Shown here: in pieces, positions 1-8,029 of the stretch
Position numbering within the stretch: position 1 is the stretch's first letter
How the letters are laid out: each line of letters begins with the position of its first letter
DNA from: Betaproteobacteria bacterium
GTDB taxonomy: Bacteria; Pseudomonadota; Gammaproteobacteria; Burkholderiales; Burkholderiaceae_E
DNA: 10,260 bases
NCBI GenBank assembly: GCA_009925965.1
Contig: RFPW01000062.1
Coordinates: 1-10,260, forward strand
Reading direction: 5' to 3'
Position numbers and translations under genes: made by a program
The notes under the pieces: model-generated
Databases searched by the model: none
What the model was told of the DNA's origin: nothing
What the model saw: the letters and a program-made list of their open reading frames with translations, nothing else

Positions 1-129
1 TTGAGTAAAAAAAGTTGAGGTGCGTTGCAAGAATATCATTGTCTGCGAAGCAAAATAAAGGCCCAATTGACCACCGAGCAATGCAGATCACAAAGTGTAG
101 TCTGAAAGGATTAACATCTTGGTTCATTC

Positions 130-143
130 TGCGCTAGTGCGCA
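130..143. promoter_or_regulatory. Short perfect inverted repeat in the 5-oxoprolinase leader
   Basis: Arms TGCGC (130-134) and GCGCA (139-143) flank a 4-nt spacer, 45 bases upstream of the likely ATG at 188. It could be half of an operator or a weak RNA hairpin, but a 5-bp arm pair is expected by chance fairly often. No convincing -35/-10 pair was found in 1-187: TTGACC at 67-72 has no good -10 box at 16-18 nt spacing. Confidence 0.15.
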
Positions 144-174
144 TAGGGAAAACGCTGAAGCTAGGGCGGGACTT

Positions 175-180
175 AAAGGA
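175..180 (+). promoter_or_regulatory. Ribosome binding site of the 5-oxoprolinase gene
   Basis: AAAGGA lies 7 nt upstream of the ATG at 188. This spacing decides the start in favour of ATG 188 over the upstream in-frame TTG at 119, which would add 23 residues (rich in K, R and L) not expected in the family. It is the only clear Shine-Dalgarno-like sequence before any gene in the window. Confidence 0.6.
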
Positions 181-187
181 AAAACCA

Positions 188-346
188 ATGGCGAGCATAC
201 CGTCTGGAAACTTGTGGCAATTCTGGATTGATCGAGGGGGCACATTCACCGACATTGTGGGCAAACGGCCAGAGGGTGGCTTGGTCACGCACAAGTTGTT
301 GTCTGAAAACCCAGATCAGTACAAAGATGCGGCGGGCACTTGTTAG
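188..346 (+). pseudogene. oplAH: 5-oxoprolinase, N-terminal fragment cut off by a frameshift
   Basis: This 52-residue reading frame holds the real N-terminus of the 5-oxoprolinase that continues from 340 in another frame. It has the family opening WQFWIDRGGTFTD, with the phosphate-binding DRGGTFTD motif at residues 15-22, typical of the HyuA N-terminal domain (ASKHA/actin-like ATPase fold). It continues through THKLLSENP...DAA and then stops at TAG 344-346. Family members usually read on as DAA, then about six residues (a VAGIRH-like stretch), then LLGL. Here only 5 nt separate the DAA codons from the LLGL codons at 340, instead of the expected 18. A net loss of 13 nt (or, at minimum, 1 nt) between about 331 and 342 explains the break. 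The fragment alone cannot be active. The lesion may be a true mutation or an error in the sequence. Confidence 0.75.
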
Positions 347-3300
347 GTTTGAAAGCCCATGAGACGGTCAGCCCCAAAATGGTGAGCTGCGTCAAGATGG
401 GCACCACGGTGGCCACCAATGCACTTTTAGAGCGAAAAGGTGAGCGCACTTTATTGGTCACCACGCGCGGCTTTCGCGATGCATTGCGCATTGCCTATCA
501 AAATCGCCCACGTTTGTTCGATCGGCACATTGTGTTGCCCGAATTGCTTTACAGCGCAGTGGTGGAAGCGCAAGAGCGCATGTCGGCGCAAGGTGAAGTG
601 CTTGAGCCTTTGGATGTCGAGGCGCTGCACCCTCAATTGCAGGCGCAGTTTGACGCGGGCATTCGCAGCGTGGCCATTGTGTTCATGCATGCCTATCGCT
701 ATCAACAACATGAAGCCTTGGCTGCAGACTTAGCCCGTCAAATCGGCTTTACCCAAATTAGCACTTCGCACCAAACCAGTCCTTTGATGAAGTTTGTGAG
801 TCGCGGTGACACCACCGTAGTAGATGCCTATTTGTCACCCATCTTGCGTCGCTATGTCGATCAAGTGGCCAGCGAAATGCCGGGCGTCAAATTGATGTTC
901 ATGCAGTCCTCTGGTGGCTTGACCGATGCGCATGCCTTTGCTGGCAAAGACGCCATTTTGAGTGGGCCTGCTGGCGGTATTGTGGGCATGGCGCGCACGG
1001 CCGAAGGCGCTGGGCACAGCAAAGTGATTGGCTTTGACATGGGCGGCACCTCTACCGATGTGTCGCATTACGCCGGTCAGTTTGAGCGTGAATTTGAAAC
1101 CCAAGTGGCCGGAGTACGGCTACGCGCCCCCATGTTGCGCATTCACACGGTCGCCGCAGGTGGCGGGTCGATTTTGCATTTCGATGGCTCGCGTTTTCGC
1201 GTCGGCCCTGATTCGGCGGGTGCCGATCCTGGCCCAGCCTGCTATCGCCGTTTGGGCCCACTTACGCTGACCGACGCCAACGTTCTCCTGGGGCGAGTGT
1301 TGCCCGAGCACTTTCCGGCTGTTTTTGGGCCTGAGGCAAACCAGCCTCTCGATCGCGACACAGTCGTTGCCCGCTTCGAAGAATTTGCAAAGGGCGTCAG
1401 TGATGCGACCGGCAGGCCCCATTCGGCCGAAGAGGTGGCCCAGGGGTTCATTGACATCGCTGTGGCGGACATGGCGAATGCAATCAAGAAGATATCCGTC
1501 CAACGGGGCCACGACGTCACAGGATATTGCCTGACGGTCTTTGGTGGTGCCGGGGGGCAATTTGCATGTGCCGTTGCCGATGCGCTTGGAATGACCACCG
1601 TACTGGCTCATCCGCTGGCCGGCGTGCTTTCCGCATACGGCATGGGCCTGGCCAGCCAAACCGCTATGCGCGAAGAATCAATCGAGCGAGTGCTCGATGG
1701 CGACGGATTGGTGGTGGCGCTCGCTACTGCGCAACGACTTTCAGCTGTTGCTCGCAGTGATCTTGAGGCGCAGGGCGAGGACCCGGCGCAGATCACTTTG
1801 ATGCATCGTGTGCAGGTGAGGCGCGAGGGGAGTGATTCCACACTGACGCTTGACCTCGAGTCTTCTGTTAACCTGATTTCCCAAGCCTTTGAAATAGCTT
1901 ATCAAAAGCGCTTTGGCTTCACGCCATTTAAGCGCGCCTTGGTCATTGAAGCGGTTTCCGTCGAAGCCATTGCTGCGCCCCAAGTGCAAGACTCCGTGAT
2001 TGAGGAGGAACCAACGTCTGCGCCAGGCACCGGGGCAGAAACTGAGCCAGGCACCGAAGCAGTCGACACGGAGTGCGCGTTTTACGTTCAGGACCCCCAT
2101 CAAACTCGAGGGGGCAAATGGCGAACTGCGCGGCTGCGTCGTCGGTCACAGCTCTGCAGCGGTGAGCAAGTGGATGGTCCCGCGGTCGTCGTAGAGGCAA
2201 ATGCGACCACGGTCGTCGATCCAGGCTGGCGCGCCACGATGTCACCCCAGCGTGATCTCATCCTGAATCGGATTGAGCCCCGAGTTTCGAAGCGGGTCAT
2301 TGGCACTGAAGCTGACCCCGTCATGCTGGAAGTCTTCAATAACCTGTTTATGTCGATCGCTGAGCAAATGGGTTATCGACTGCAAAACACGGCGCAGTCC
2401 GTCAACATCAAAGAGCGCCTCGATTTCTCGTGCGCACTTTTTGATGGTGCCGGGCACCTGATTGCAAACGCGCCTCACATGCCGGTTCATCTGGGTTCAA
2501 TGGGCGCCAGCGTTGAGGCTGTCCTCGACGCCATCCAGAAAGATGGCGTTCGAGCGGGCGATGTCTGGGTGCTCAACGACCCTTACTGCGGTGGAACCCA
2601 TTTGCCTGATGTGACCGTGGTTACGCCGGTGTTTGCCGAGGGTGGCACTGCCCCCTTGTTTTGGGTTGCATCGCGTGGTCATCACGCCGATATTGGTGGC
2701 ATCACCCCCGGGTCAATGCCGCCGGATTCCATGACGATTGAGGACGAAGGCGTTCTGATTTCACCTTTTTTGTTGGTGGATGGGCAAAAGCAACCGCCAC
2801 GGCTCCGCGAATCCGAGTTTCTGGAGTTGCTCTCTACAGCGCGCTATCCGGCGCGCAATCCTCAGCAAAACCTGGCTGATCTTCAGGCCCAGGTCGCAGC
2901 CAACGAAAAAGGCCGCGAGGAAATTTTGCGGATGGTCGAGCACTGGGGCCTCGAAACGGTGCAGTCTTACATGGGGCATGTCCAGGACAATGCAGCCGCA
3001 GCGGTTTCGCGCGCGATCGGAGCGCTTCGTGACGGCCAGGCCAGCGTCACCATGGACGATGGGGCGATCATTCGAGTTTCTGTCAAGGTCGACGCCGCGA
3101 CCGCGACGGCCACGATCGATTTCACGGGTACTTCCGAACAGCGCCCCGGTAACTTCAACGCGCCCGGAGCGGTCACCATGGCTGCGGTGCTCTACGTTTA
3201 CCGATGCCTGGTCGATGACGACATCCCGATGAACGCAGGCTGTTTGCGACCACTGCGGGTGATCATTCCTCCGGGATCGATGCTCAATCCACGACCTCCG

Positions 3301-3903
3301 GCCGCCGTGGTCGCCGGCAATGTCGAGGTGTCAACCTGCATTACCAATGCGCTCTTTGCGGCATTGGGCGTCATGGCGGGCGTACAGCCGACGATGAACA
3401 ACCTGACCTTTGGTAACGCCCGCGTACAGGCCTACGAGACGATTTCGGGCGGCGCCGGCGCGGGCGGGCGTTTTGATGAAACTGGCCGTCTCGTCGGCGG
3501 TTTTCGAGGTGCGTCGGTCGTGCAAACCCATATGACCAATTCCCGTTTGACCGATCCCGAGGTTCTCGAGCTGCGATTCCCAGTCATCCTGGAGAGTTAC
3601 TCAATCCGCCGGGGCTCCGGGGGAACTGGACATTGGCCAGGAGGGGACGGCGGAACCCGTAAGATCCGTTTCCTCGAGCCCATGACCGTTGCCATCCTGT
3701 CAAATGGCCGGATTCACCCCGCGCAAGGCATTGCCGGGGGGGGCAACGGCGAGCCTGGAAAAACCTGGATCGAGCGCCGCGACGGAACACTCCTTCACCT
3801 AGGGGCTTGCGACCGAACTGAGGTCCAGGCGGGTGACGCCGTCGTCGTTCAAACACCGGGCGGTGGTGGGTTTGGCCTGCCGGTCGAGCCCGTCAATTCT
3901 TAA
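340..3903 (+). CDS. oplAH: ATP-dependent 5-oxoprolinase (HyuA-HyuB fusion), main part, frameshifted near its N-terminus
   Basis: 5-Oxoprolinase (EC 3.5.2.9) hydrolyses 5-oxo-L-proline to L-glutamate with ATP, a cytosolic step of glutathione turnover and clearance of cyclised glutamate. The frame is open for 1187 codons; numbering here takes the codon at 340 as 1. The HyuA-like part comes first: KMGTTVATNALLERKGE near 20-36, the second phosphate motif DMGGTSTD from 233, AAGGGS near 273, SAGADPGPACY near 292, and FGGAGGQ near 400. An acidic, Pro/Thr-rich linker follows at about 550-580. The HyuB-like domain runs from about 659 to the end, with NDPYCGGTHLPD, SRGHHADIGG and the C-terminal TPGGGGFG. 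Joined to the 188-346 fragment with 13 nt restored, the protein would be about 1242 aa, within the usual range for bacterial full-length enzymes. TTG 340 is not a credible start. The first in-frame ATG (379) lacks a ribosome binding site and would omit the DRGGTFTD motif, so as written the gene is probably non-functional. Codon usage changes sharply near 1255. purL follows 18 nt downstream. Related hydantoinases/N-methylhydantoinases share these domains, but the single-chain fusion and motif wording favour 5-oxoprolinase. Confidence 0.88.
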   Translation: MLGLKAHETVSPKMVSCVKMGTTVATNALLERKGERTLLVTTRGFRDALRIAYQNRPRLFDRHIVLPELLYSAVVEAQERMSAQGEVLEPLDVEALHPQLQAQFDAGIRSVAIVFMHAYRYQQHEALAADLARQIGFTQISTSHQTSPLMKFVSRGDTTVVDAYLSPILRRYVDQVASEMPGVKLMFMQSSGGLTDAHAFAGKDAILSGPAGGIVGMARTAEGAGHSKVIGFDMGGTSTDVSHYAGQFEREFETQVAGVRLRAPMLRIHTVAAGGGSILHFDGSRFRVGPDSAGADPGPACYRRLGPLTLTDANVLLGRVLPEHFPAVFGPEANQPLDRDTVVARFEEFAKGVSDATGRPHSAEEVAQGFIDIAVADMANAIKKISVQRGHDVTGYCLTVFGGAGGQFACAVADALGMTTVLAHPLAGVLSAYGMGLASQTAMREESIERVLDGDGLVVALATAQRLSAVARSDLEAQGEDPAQITLMHRVQVRREGSDSTLTLDLESSVNLISQAFEIAYQKRFGFTPFKRALVIEAVSVEAIAAPQVQDSVIEEEPTSAPGTGAETEPGTEAVDTECAFYVQDPHQTRGGKWRTARLRRRSQLCSGEQVDGPAVVVEANATTVVDPGWRATMSPQRDLILNRIEPRVSKRVIGTEADPVMLEVFNNLFMSIAEQMGYRLQNTAQSVNIKERLDFSCALFDGAGHLIANAPHMPVHLGSMGASVEAVLDAIQKDGVRAGDVWVLNDPYCGGTHLPDVTVVTPVFAEGGTAPLFWVASRGHHADIGGITPGSMPPDSMTIEDEGVLISPFLLVDGQKQPPRLRESEFLELLSTARYPARNPQQNLADLQAQVAANEKGREEILRMVEHWGLETVQSYMGHVQDNAAAAVSRAIGALRDGQASVTMDDGAIIRVSVKVDAATATATIDFTGTSEQRPGNFNAPGAVTMAAVLYVYRCLVDDDIPMNAGCLRPLRVIIPPGSMLNPRPPAAVVAGNVEVSTCITNALFAALGVMAGVQPTMNNLTFGNARVQAYETISGGAGAGGRFDETGRLVGGFRGASVVQTHMTNSRLTDPEVLELRFPVILESYSIRRGSGGTGHWPGGDGGTRKIRFLEPMTVAILSNGRIHPAQGIAGGGNGEPGKTWIERRDGTLLHLGACDRTEVQAGDAVVVQTPGGGGFGLPVEPVNS
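2023..2070 (+). repeat. Degenerate 24-nt tandem repeat in the HyuA-HyuB linker
   Basis: Two adjacent 24-nt (8-codon) units start with the same 10 bases CCAGGCACCG (2023-2032 and 2047-2056) and encode PGTGAETE and PGTEAVDT. About 15 of 24 positions match. It lies in the acidic, low-complexity stretch between the HyuA-like and HyuB-like parts, where a small in-frame duplication would be tolerated. It could equally be chance similarity in a compositionally biased linker. Confidence 0.35.
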
Positions 3904-3921
3904 TCCTCAGATCGCCCAGCT

Positions 3922-6900
3922 ATGCCCAGTTTTTTGACCATTGCCGGTACCGCGGCGTTTTCTGACTTCCGGCTCAATCGCTTGCTCGAGCGCTTGAAAG
4001 CATGCGATCCCGGCATTGAGGGCTTGGCAGCTAAGCATCTCTATTGGGTCTGGTCTGAATGTGCTCTGGATGACACCGAGCGCGCTGGGTTAGATCGTCT
4101 CCTGGTCGATTCCATCCATCCTGCCGACCGCTGGGTGGGAACAGCCAGCGGCGCGTCTGCAGGTCAGGGCGTCGATGGGCGGGGACGGATTGATTGCTGG
4201 GTTGGTCCAAGGCCCGGAACGATTTCGCCTTGGGCTAGCAAAGCGACCGATATCGCGCATCACTGTGGGCTCAATCGGATCAGGCGCATCGAACGCGGAG
4301 TGCATTTCCTGATTGGCTCGCGGTTGGATGGAGTCGCGCTAGACAAGTCGAGCGGTTGCTCAACCACCCTATCGGCCCAGCTTCATGACCGCATGACCGA
4401 ATTTGCCTGGACGGAGTCGCCTGACCCATCGGTTATTTTTGGCGACCAGCCCGGCAAACCCATGCGCCAAGTCAGCGTGGCGACTGCAACCGATCCCGAG
4501 GCAGCGCGGCGGGCGCTCAAGCTTGCTGATGACGAACTTGGGCTGGCGCTCTCGGCGGATGAAATTGACTATCTCGTAAGCGCATTCCGGACCCTCGGCC
4601 GCGATCCGACCGATGTGGAACTGATGATGTTTGCTCAGGCCAATTCTGAGCATTGCCGGCACAAGATCTTCAATGCCAGTTGGGCACTGGATCATCAACC
4701 GCAGGCGTTATCGCTTTTTGGGATGGTCCGAACCACCCATGCCAACGCACCTGCGGGCACGGTTGTGGCGTATTCAGATAACGCTGCAGTACTCGAAGGC
4801 GGTCCGACGGAGCGGTTTCGGCCGCAAGCGGACGGTACCTGGGTTGCCGAATCGATGATTTCGCATTCGGTACTCAAAGTGGAGACCCACAACCACCCAA
4901 CCGCGATTGCGCCGTTCCCAGGTGCGGCCACCGGTTCTGGTGGTGAATTACGCGACGAAGGGGCCACTGGACGCGGGTCGAAACCCAAGTTTGGTCTAAC
5001 CGGATACGTTGTATCCAACCTGAAAATTCCGGGGTTTGTGCAGCCCTGGGAAGTTAACGAGCCCGCGGCCCCCGGGCGCATCGCTTCCGCGCTCGAAATC
5101 ATGCTTGAGGCACCGATCGGTGGCGCTGCGTTCAACAACGAATTCGGCCGGCCGGCTCTGCTCGGCGTCTTTCGTACGCTCGAATCAAGCGTGGGGTCCC
5201 GGATTTATGGCTATCACAAACCCATCATGCTGGCGGGCGGGGTTGGGACCATCGATGCCATTCATACCCACAAGCAGGATGTTCCGCCCGGATCGCTCGT
5301 TATCGTGTTGGGCGGTCCCGGAATGCGGATCGGCCTCGGTGGCGGTGCCGCCTCAAGCATGGGATCCGGTTCCAATACCAGCGAACTCGATTTTGACTCC
5401 GTCCAACGTGGCAATCCGGAAATGCAACGGCGCGCCCAAGAGGTCATCGATACTTGCCGTGCGCTGGGGGAAGGCAACCCAATCCGCTCGATCCATGATG
5501 TTGGTGCTGGCGGTCTTTCCAATGCGCTGCCAGAGCTTGTTGAGGGCGCGGGTAAAGGGGGGCATTTCAACCTCGATCAAATTCCCGTTGGACAAACCGG
5601 ACTCTCTCCCGCTGAGATCTGGTGCAACGAATCCCAGGAACGTTATGTTCTTGCGATTGCCCCGCAATCACTCCCGCTCTTCGAGGCAATTTGCGAGCGC
5701 GAGCGGTGTCCTTTCGCGGTGGTTGGCATTGCGACCGAATCCAGGCAACTGGTGCTCGACGGTGCTGAACCATTGCCCGTCGATTTGCCCTTGGAAGTGC
5801 TCCTGGGCAACCCGCCCCGGATGCAACGAGAGGGCGTTTCATCGAGTCGCGGGCTCAGCCCGGTCGATGTGGCGCAACTCGAGGCGGATGGTATCGGTCT
5901 CGCTGACGTGATCCAGCGGGTGTTGCAGTTGCCTGCGGTCGGTTCGAAGAGCTTTTTGGTGACGATCGGTGACCGAACGGTCGGTGGTCTTTGCCATCGC
6001 GATTCGATGGTTGGCCCCTGGCAGGTGCCGGTTGCGGACTGTGCAACCGGTTTGCGGGATTTCACGGGTTACGCCGGTGAGGCTTTGGCGATTGGAGAGC
6101 GCACTCCATTGGCGATCATTGACTCCGCGGCCTCCGCCCGCATGGCAGTTGCCGAAGCGCTGACCAACCTGCTTGCAGCGCCGGTCGAAGATCTGGCTCA
6201 CGTCAAGCTATCCGCAAACTGGATGGCAGCCTGCGGCACCCCGGAAGACGATGGTGATTTGTTTCGGGCCGTGGAGGCGGCCACCAGTCTGTGCCGGGAT
6301 CTGCAGATCGGCATACCCGTCGGTAAAGACTCCTTGTCGATGCGAACTCGCTGGACCGAAGAGCGGGTCGATGGTTCGGTGATGGATCATCAAGTTGCAT
6401 CGCCAATTTCGTTGATGGTCACCGCGTTTGCGCCGCTCGAGGATGTCCGGCCCACCTGGACGCCCCAATTGCATGCCCTCCCGGAGTCCGTGCTGATTTT
6501 GATCGATCTGGCGGGCGGCAAAAAACGCTTGGGTGGATCTGCATTGGCGCAGGTGACCACTCAGATCGGGTCGGAATGCCCAGATTTGGATGACGCGGCA
6601 CAACTGCCCGCATTGGCGTCGGCCCTGGCGGATTTGCGTCGTCAGAACAAAGTTCTCGCTTATCACGATCGTTCGGATGGTGGGTTGTTCGTGACCCTCG
6701 CGGAAATGGCATTTGCCGGTCGGTGTGGTCTGACGATCAATCTGGATCTGCTCACGATCGACCCCTATGCCGCGGACTGGGGAGACTTCAAGATCCGCCC
6801 TGATCAAGTGTCGGTGCAGCGCCTGGAGCTAACTTATCAGGCGTTATTCAACGAAGAGCTTGGTGTTGTGATTCAGGTCCGCCGTAGCGATCGCGATGCG

Positions 6901-7983
6901 GTCATGGCCATTCTGCGTGGCCACGGATTGGGCGTCTGCGCCCACGTCGTGGCTACTCCGGATATCTCCGACGATATTTCGATTTGGCGCGATGCGAAGA
7001 AAATCTGGGGTGCTCCACGCGCCGTTCTCCAGGCCATGTGGGCTGAGACCTCCTACCGACTGGCCGCGTTGCGCGACGACCCGGACTGCGCCCGAGAAGA
7101 ATGGGAAGCCATTGCTGAGGTCAATGCCCCCGGTCTCGAAGCGCATCTCGAATTTGCCTGGCCACCCATAGTATCGAGTGGCAGCTCCAAAGAAGCGAAG
7201 CCTCGCGTTGCCATCTTGCGAGAGCAGGGGGTCAATGGCCAGGTTGAAATGGCCGCGGCGTTTGATCGGGCTGGTTTTGCCGCTGTGGATGTCCACATGA
7301 CGGATTTGCTAAGCGGTCGCAAGTCCCTGGCGGATTTCCAGGTGCTGGCTGTCTGCGGAGGGTTCTCTTATGGCGATGTTCTGGGCGCTGGGTCCGGCTG
7401 GGCCCGCACCATCCTGAATCATCCGCAACTCGCGGATATGTTTAGCCAGTTTTTTTCGCGGTCCGATACCCTGACCTTGGGGGTTTGCAATGGCTGCCAG
7501 ATGCTCTCCCAGCTCAAGTCGCTGATACCCGGTGCCCAACATTGGCCCCGCTTCGTACGCAACCGCTCCGAACAGTTTGAAGCCCGACTCAGCATGGTGG
7601 AGATCCTGGCAAGTCCGTCGCTATTCTTAGCCGAAATGGTGGGGAGCAGACTCCCGATCGTGGTGTCGCACGGCGAGGGACGCATCGACGGACCTTCAAA
7701 TGACGCGACGATCGAGTATGCTTCGGCCAACCCAGCCATCCGGTTTATCGATGGCCAAGGTGCAGCGGCACAGCGCTATCCTGCCAATCCCAACGGCTCG
7801 GCAGGCGGCCTGACCGGATTCACCACGGATGATGGTCGAGCGACGATTCTGATGCCGCACCCTGAACGGATTTTTCGAACGGTGCAGTGCAGTTGGGCGC
7901 CTCCGAGCTGGTTTGAACCGCGATTCGGCGACGCATCGCCCTGGCTGAAAATCTTCCTGAACGCCCGCAACCAGTTTCGCTGA
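3922..7983 (+). CDS. purL: Phosphoribosylformylglycinamidine synthase (FGAM synthetase, single-chain PurL)
   Basis: This is the fourth step of de novo purine synthesis: FGAR + ATP + glutamine gives FGAM + ADP + Pi + glutamate, in the cytosol. The 1353-aa protein is the long single-chain form (E. coli about 1295 aa). Regions in order are: an N-terminal PurS-like domain (about 1-150, with FRLNRLLERL and HLYWVWSE); the linker with VELMMFAQANSEHCRHK (about 232-248); the first AIRS-like synthetase half with THNHPTAIAPFPGA (H323, H325) and the Gly-rich GGPGMRIGLGGG from 464; the second half with VGKDSLS (about 800-806) and AYHDRSDGG (913-921); and a C-terminal class I glutamine amidotransferase from about 1094. 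The amidotransferase triad is visible: Cys1189 in GVCNGC, and His1313 and Glu1315 in PHPE. I see no missing key residue. ATG 3922 matches the usual PurL beginning and has no clear Shine-Dalgarno sequence. The gap to the 5-oxoprolinase stop is 18 nt with no obvious promoter or PurR-type operator. Confidence 0.98.
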   Translation: MPSFLTIAGTAAFSDFRLNRLLERLKACDPGIEGLAAKHLYWVWSECALDDTERAGLDRLLVDSIHPADRWVGTASGASAGQGVDGRGRIDCWVGPRPGTISPWASKATDIAHHCGLNRIRRIERGVHFLIGSRLDGVALDKSSGCSTTLSAQLHDRMTEFAWTESPDPSVIFGDQPGKPMRQVSVATATDPEAARRALKLADDELGLALSADEIDYLVSAFRTLGRDPTDVELMMFAQANSEHCRHKIFNASWALDHQPQALSLFGMVRTTHANAPAGTVVAYSDNAAVLEGGPTERFRPQADGTWVAESMISHSVLKVETHNHPTAIAPFPGAATGSGGELRDEGATGRGSKPKFGLTGYVVSNLKIPGFVQPWEVNEPAAPGRIASALEIMLEAPIGGAAFNNEFGRPALLGVFRTLESSVGSRIYGYHKPIMLAGGVGTIDAIHTHKQDVPPGSLVIVLGGPGMRIGLGGGAASSMGSGSNTSELDFDSVQRGNPEMQRRAQEVIDTCRALGEGNPIRSIHDVGAGGLSNALPELVEGAGKGGHFNLDQIPVGQTGLSPAEIWCNESQERYVLAIAPQSLPLFEAICERERCPFAVVGIATESRQLVLDGAEPLPVDLPLEVLLGNPPRMQREGVSSSRGLSPVDVAQLEADGIGLADVIQRVLQLPAVGSKSFLVTIGDRTVGGLCHRDSMVGPWQVPVADCATGLRDFTGYAGEALAIGERTPLAIIDSAASARMAVAEALTNLLAAPVEDLAHVKLSANWMAACGTPEDDGDLFRAVEAATSLCRDLQIGIPVGKDSLSMRTRWTEERVDGSVMDHQVASPISLMVTAFAPLEDVRPTWTPQLHALPESVLILIDLAGGKKRLGGSALAQVTTQIGSECPDLDDAAQLPALASALADLRRQNKVLAYHDRSDGGLFVTLAEMAFAGRCGLTINLDLLTIDPYAADWGDFKIRPDQVSVQRLELTYQALFNEELGVVIQVRRSDRDAVMAILRGHGLGVCAHVVATPDISDDISIWRDAKKIWGAPRAVLQAMWAETSYRLAALRDDPDCAREEWEAIAEVNAPGLEAHLEFAWPPIVSSGSSKEAKPRVAILREQGVNGQVEMAAAFDRAGFAAVDVHMTDLLSGRKSLADFQVLAVCGGFSYGDVLGAGSGWARTILNHPQLADMFSQFFSRSDTLTLGVCNGCQMLSQLKSLIPGAQHWPRFVRNRSEQFEARLSMVEILASPSLFLAEMVGSRLPIVVSHGEGRIDGPSNDATIEYASANPAIRFIDGQGAAAQRYPANPNGSAGGLTGFTTDDGRATILMPHPERIFRTVQCSWAPPSWFEPRFGDASPWLKIFLNARNQFR

Positions 7984-8029
7984 CTCCAGCCGAGTTTACG
8001 GAACGGCCTACTTCCCCATCCTCTAGAAC

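Noticed and set aside
67..101. Possible sigma-70 promoter (TTGACC at 67-72)
   Set aside because: No acceptable -10 hexamer at 16-18 nt spacing; TGTAGT at 96-101 is too far away.
119..187. Upstream TTG start extending the 5-oxoprolinase by 23 residues
   Set aside because: ATG 188 has AAAGGA at 7-nt spacing and gives the family N-terminus. The extension has no resemblance to the family and no ribosome binding site of its own.
1120..1659. 179-codon minus-strand open frame opposite the 5-oxoprolinase
   Set aside because: It has no recognisable domain and spans the codon-usage break; the plus frame carries all conserved HyuA motifs.
5036..5911. 291-codon plus-strand open frame inside purL
   Set aside because: It overlaps the conserved PurL frame completely, its product is Arg/Ser/Pro-rich and resembles no family I recognise, and it is an out-of-frame shadow in G+C-rich DNA.
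6208..6807. 199-codon minus-strand open frame antisense to purL
   Set aside because: It lies wholly opposite conserved PurL coding sequence and shows no domain motif, so it is a shadow frame.
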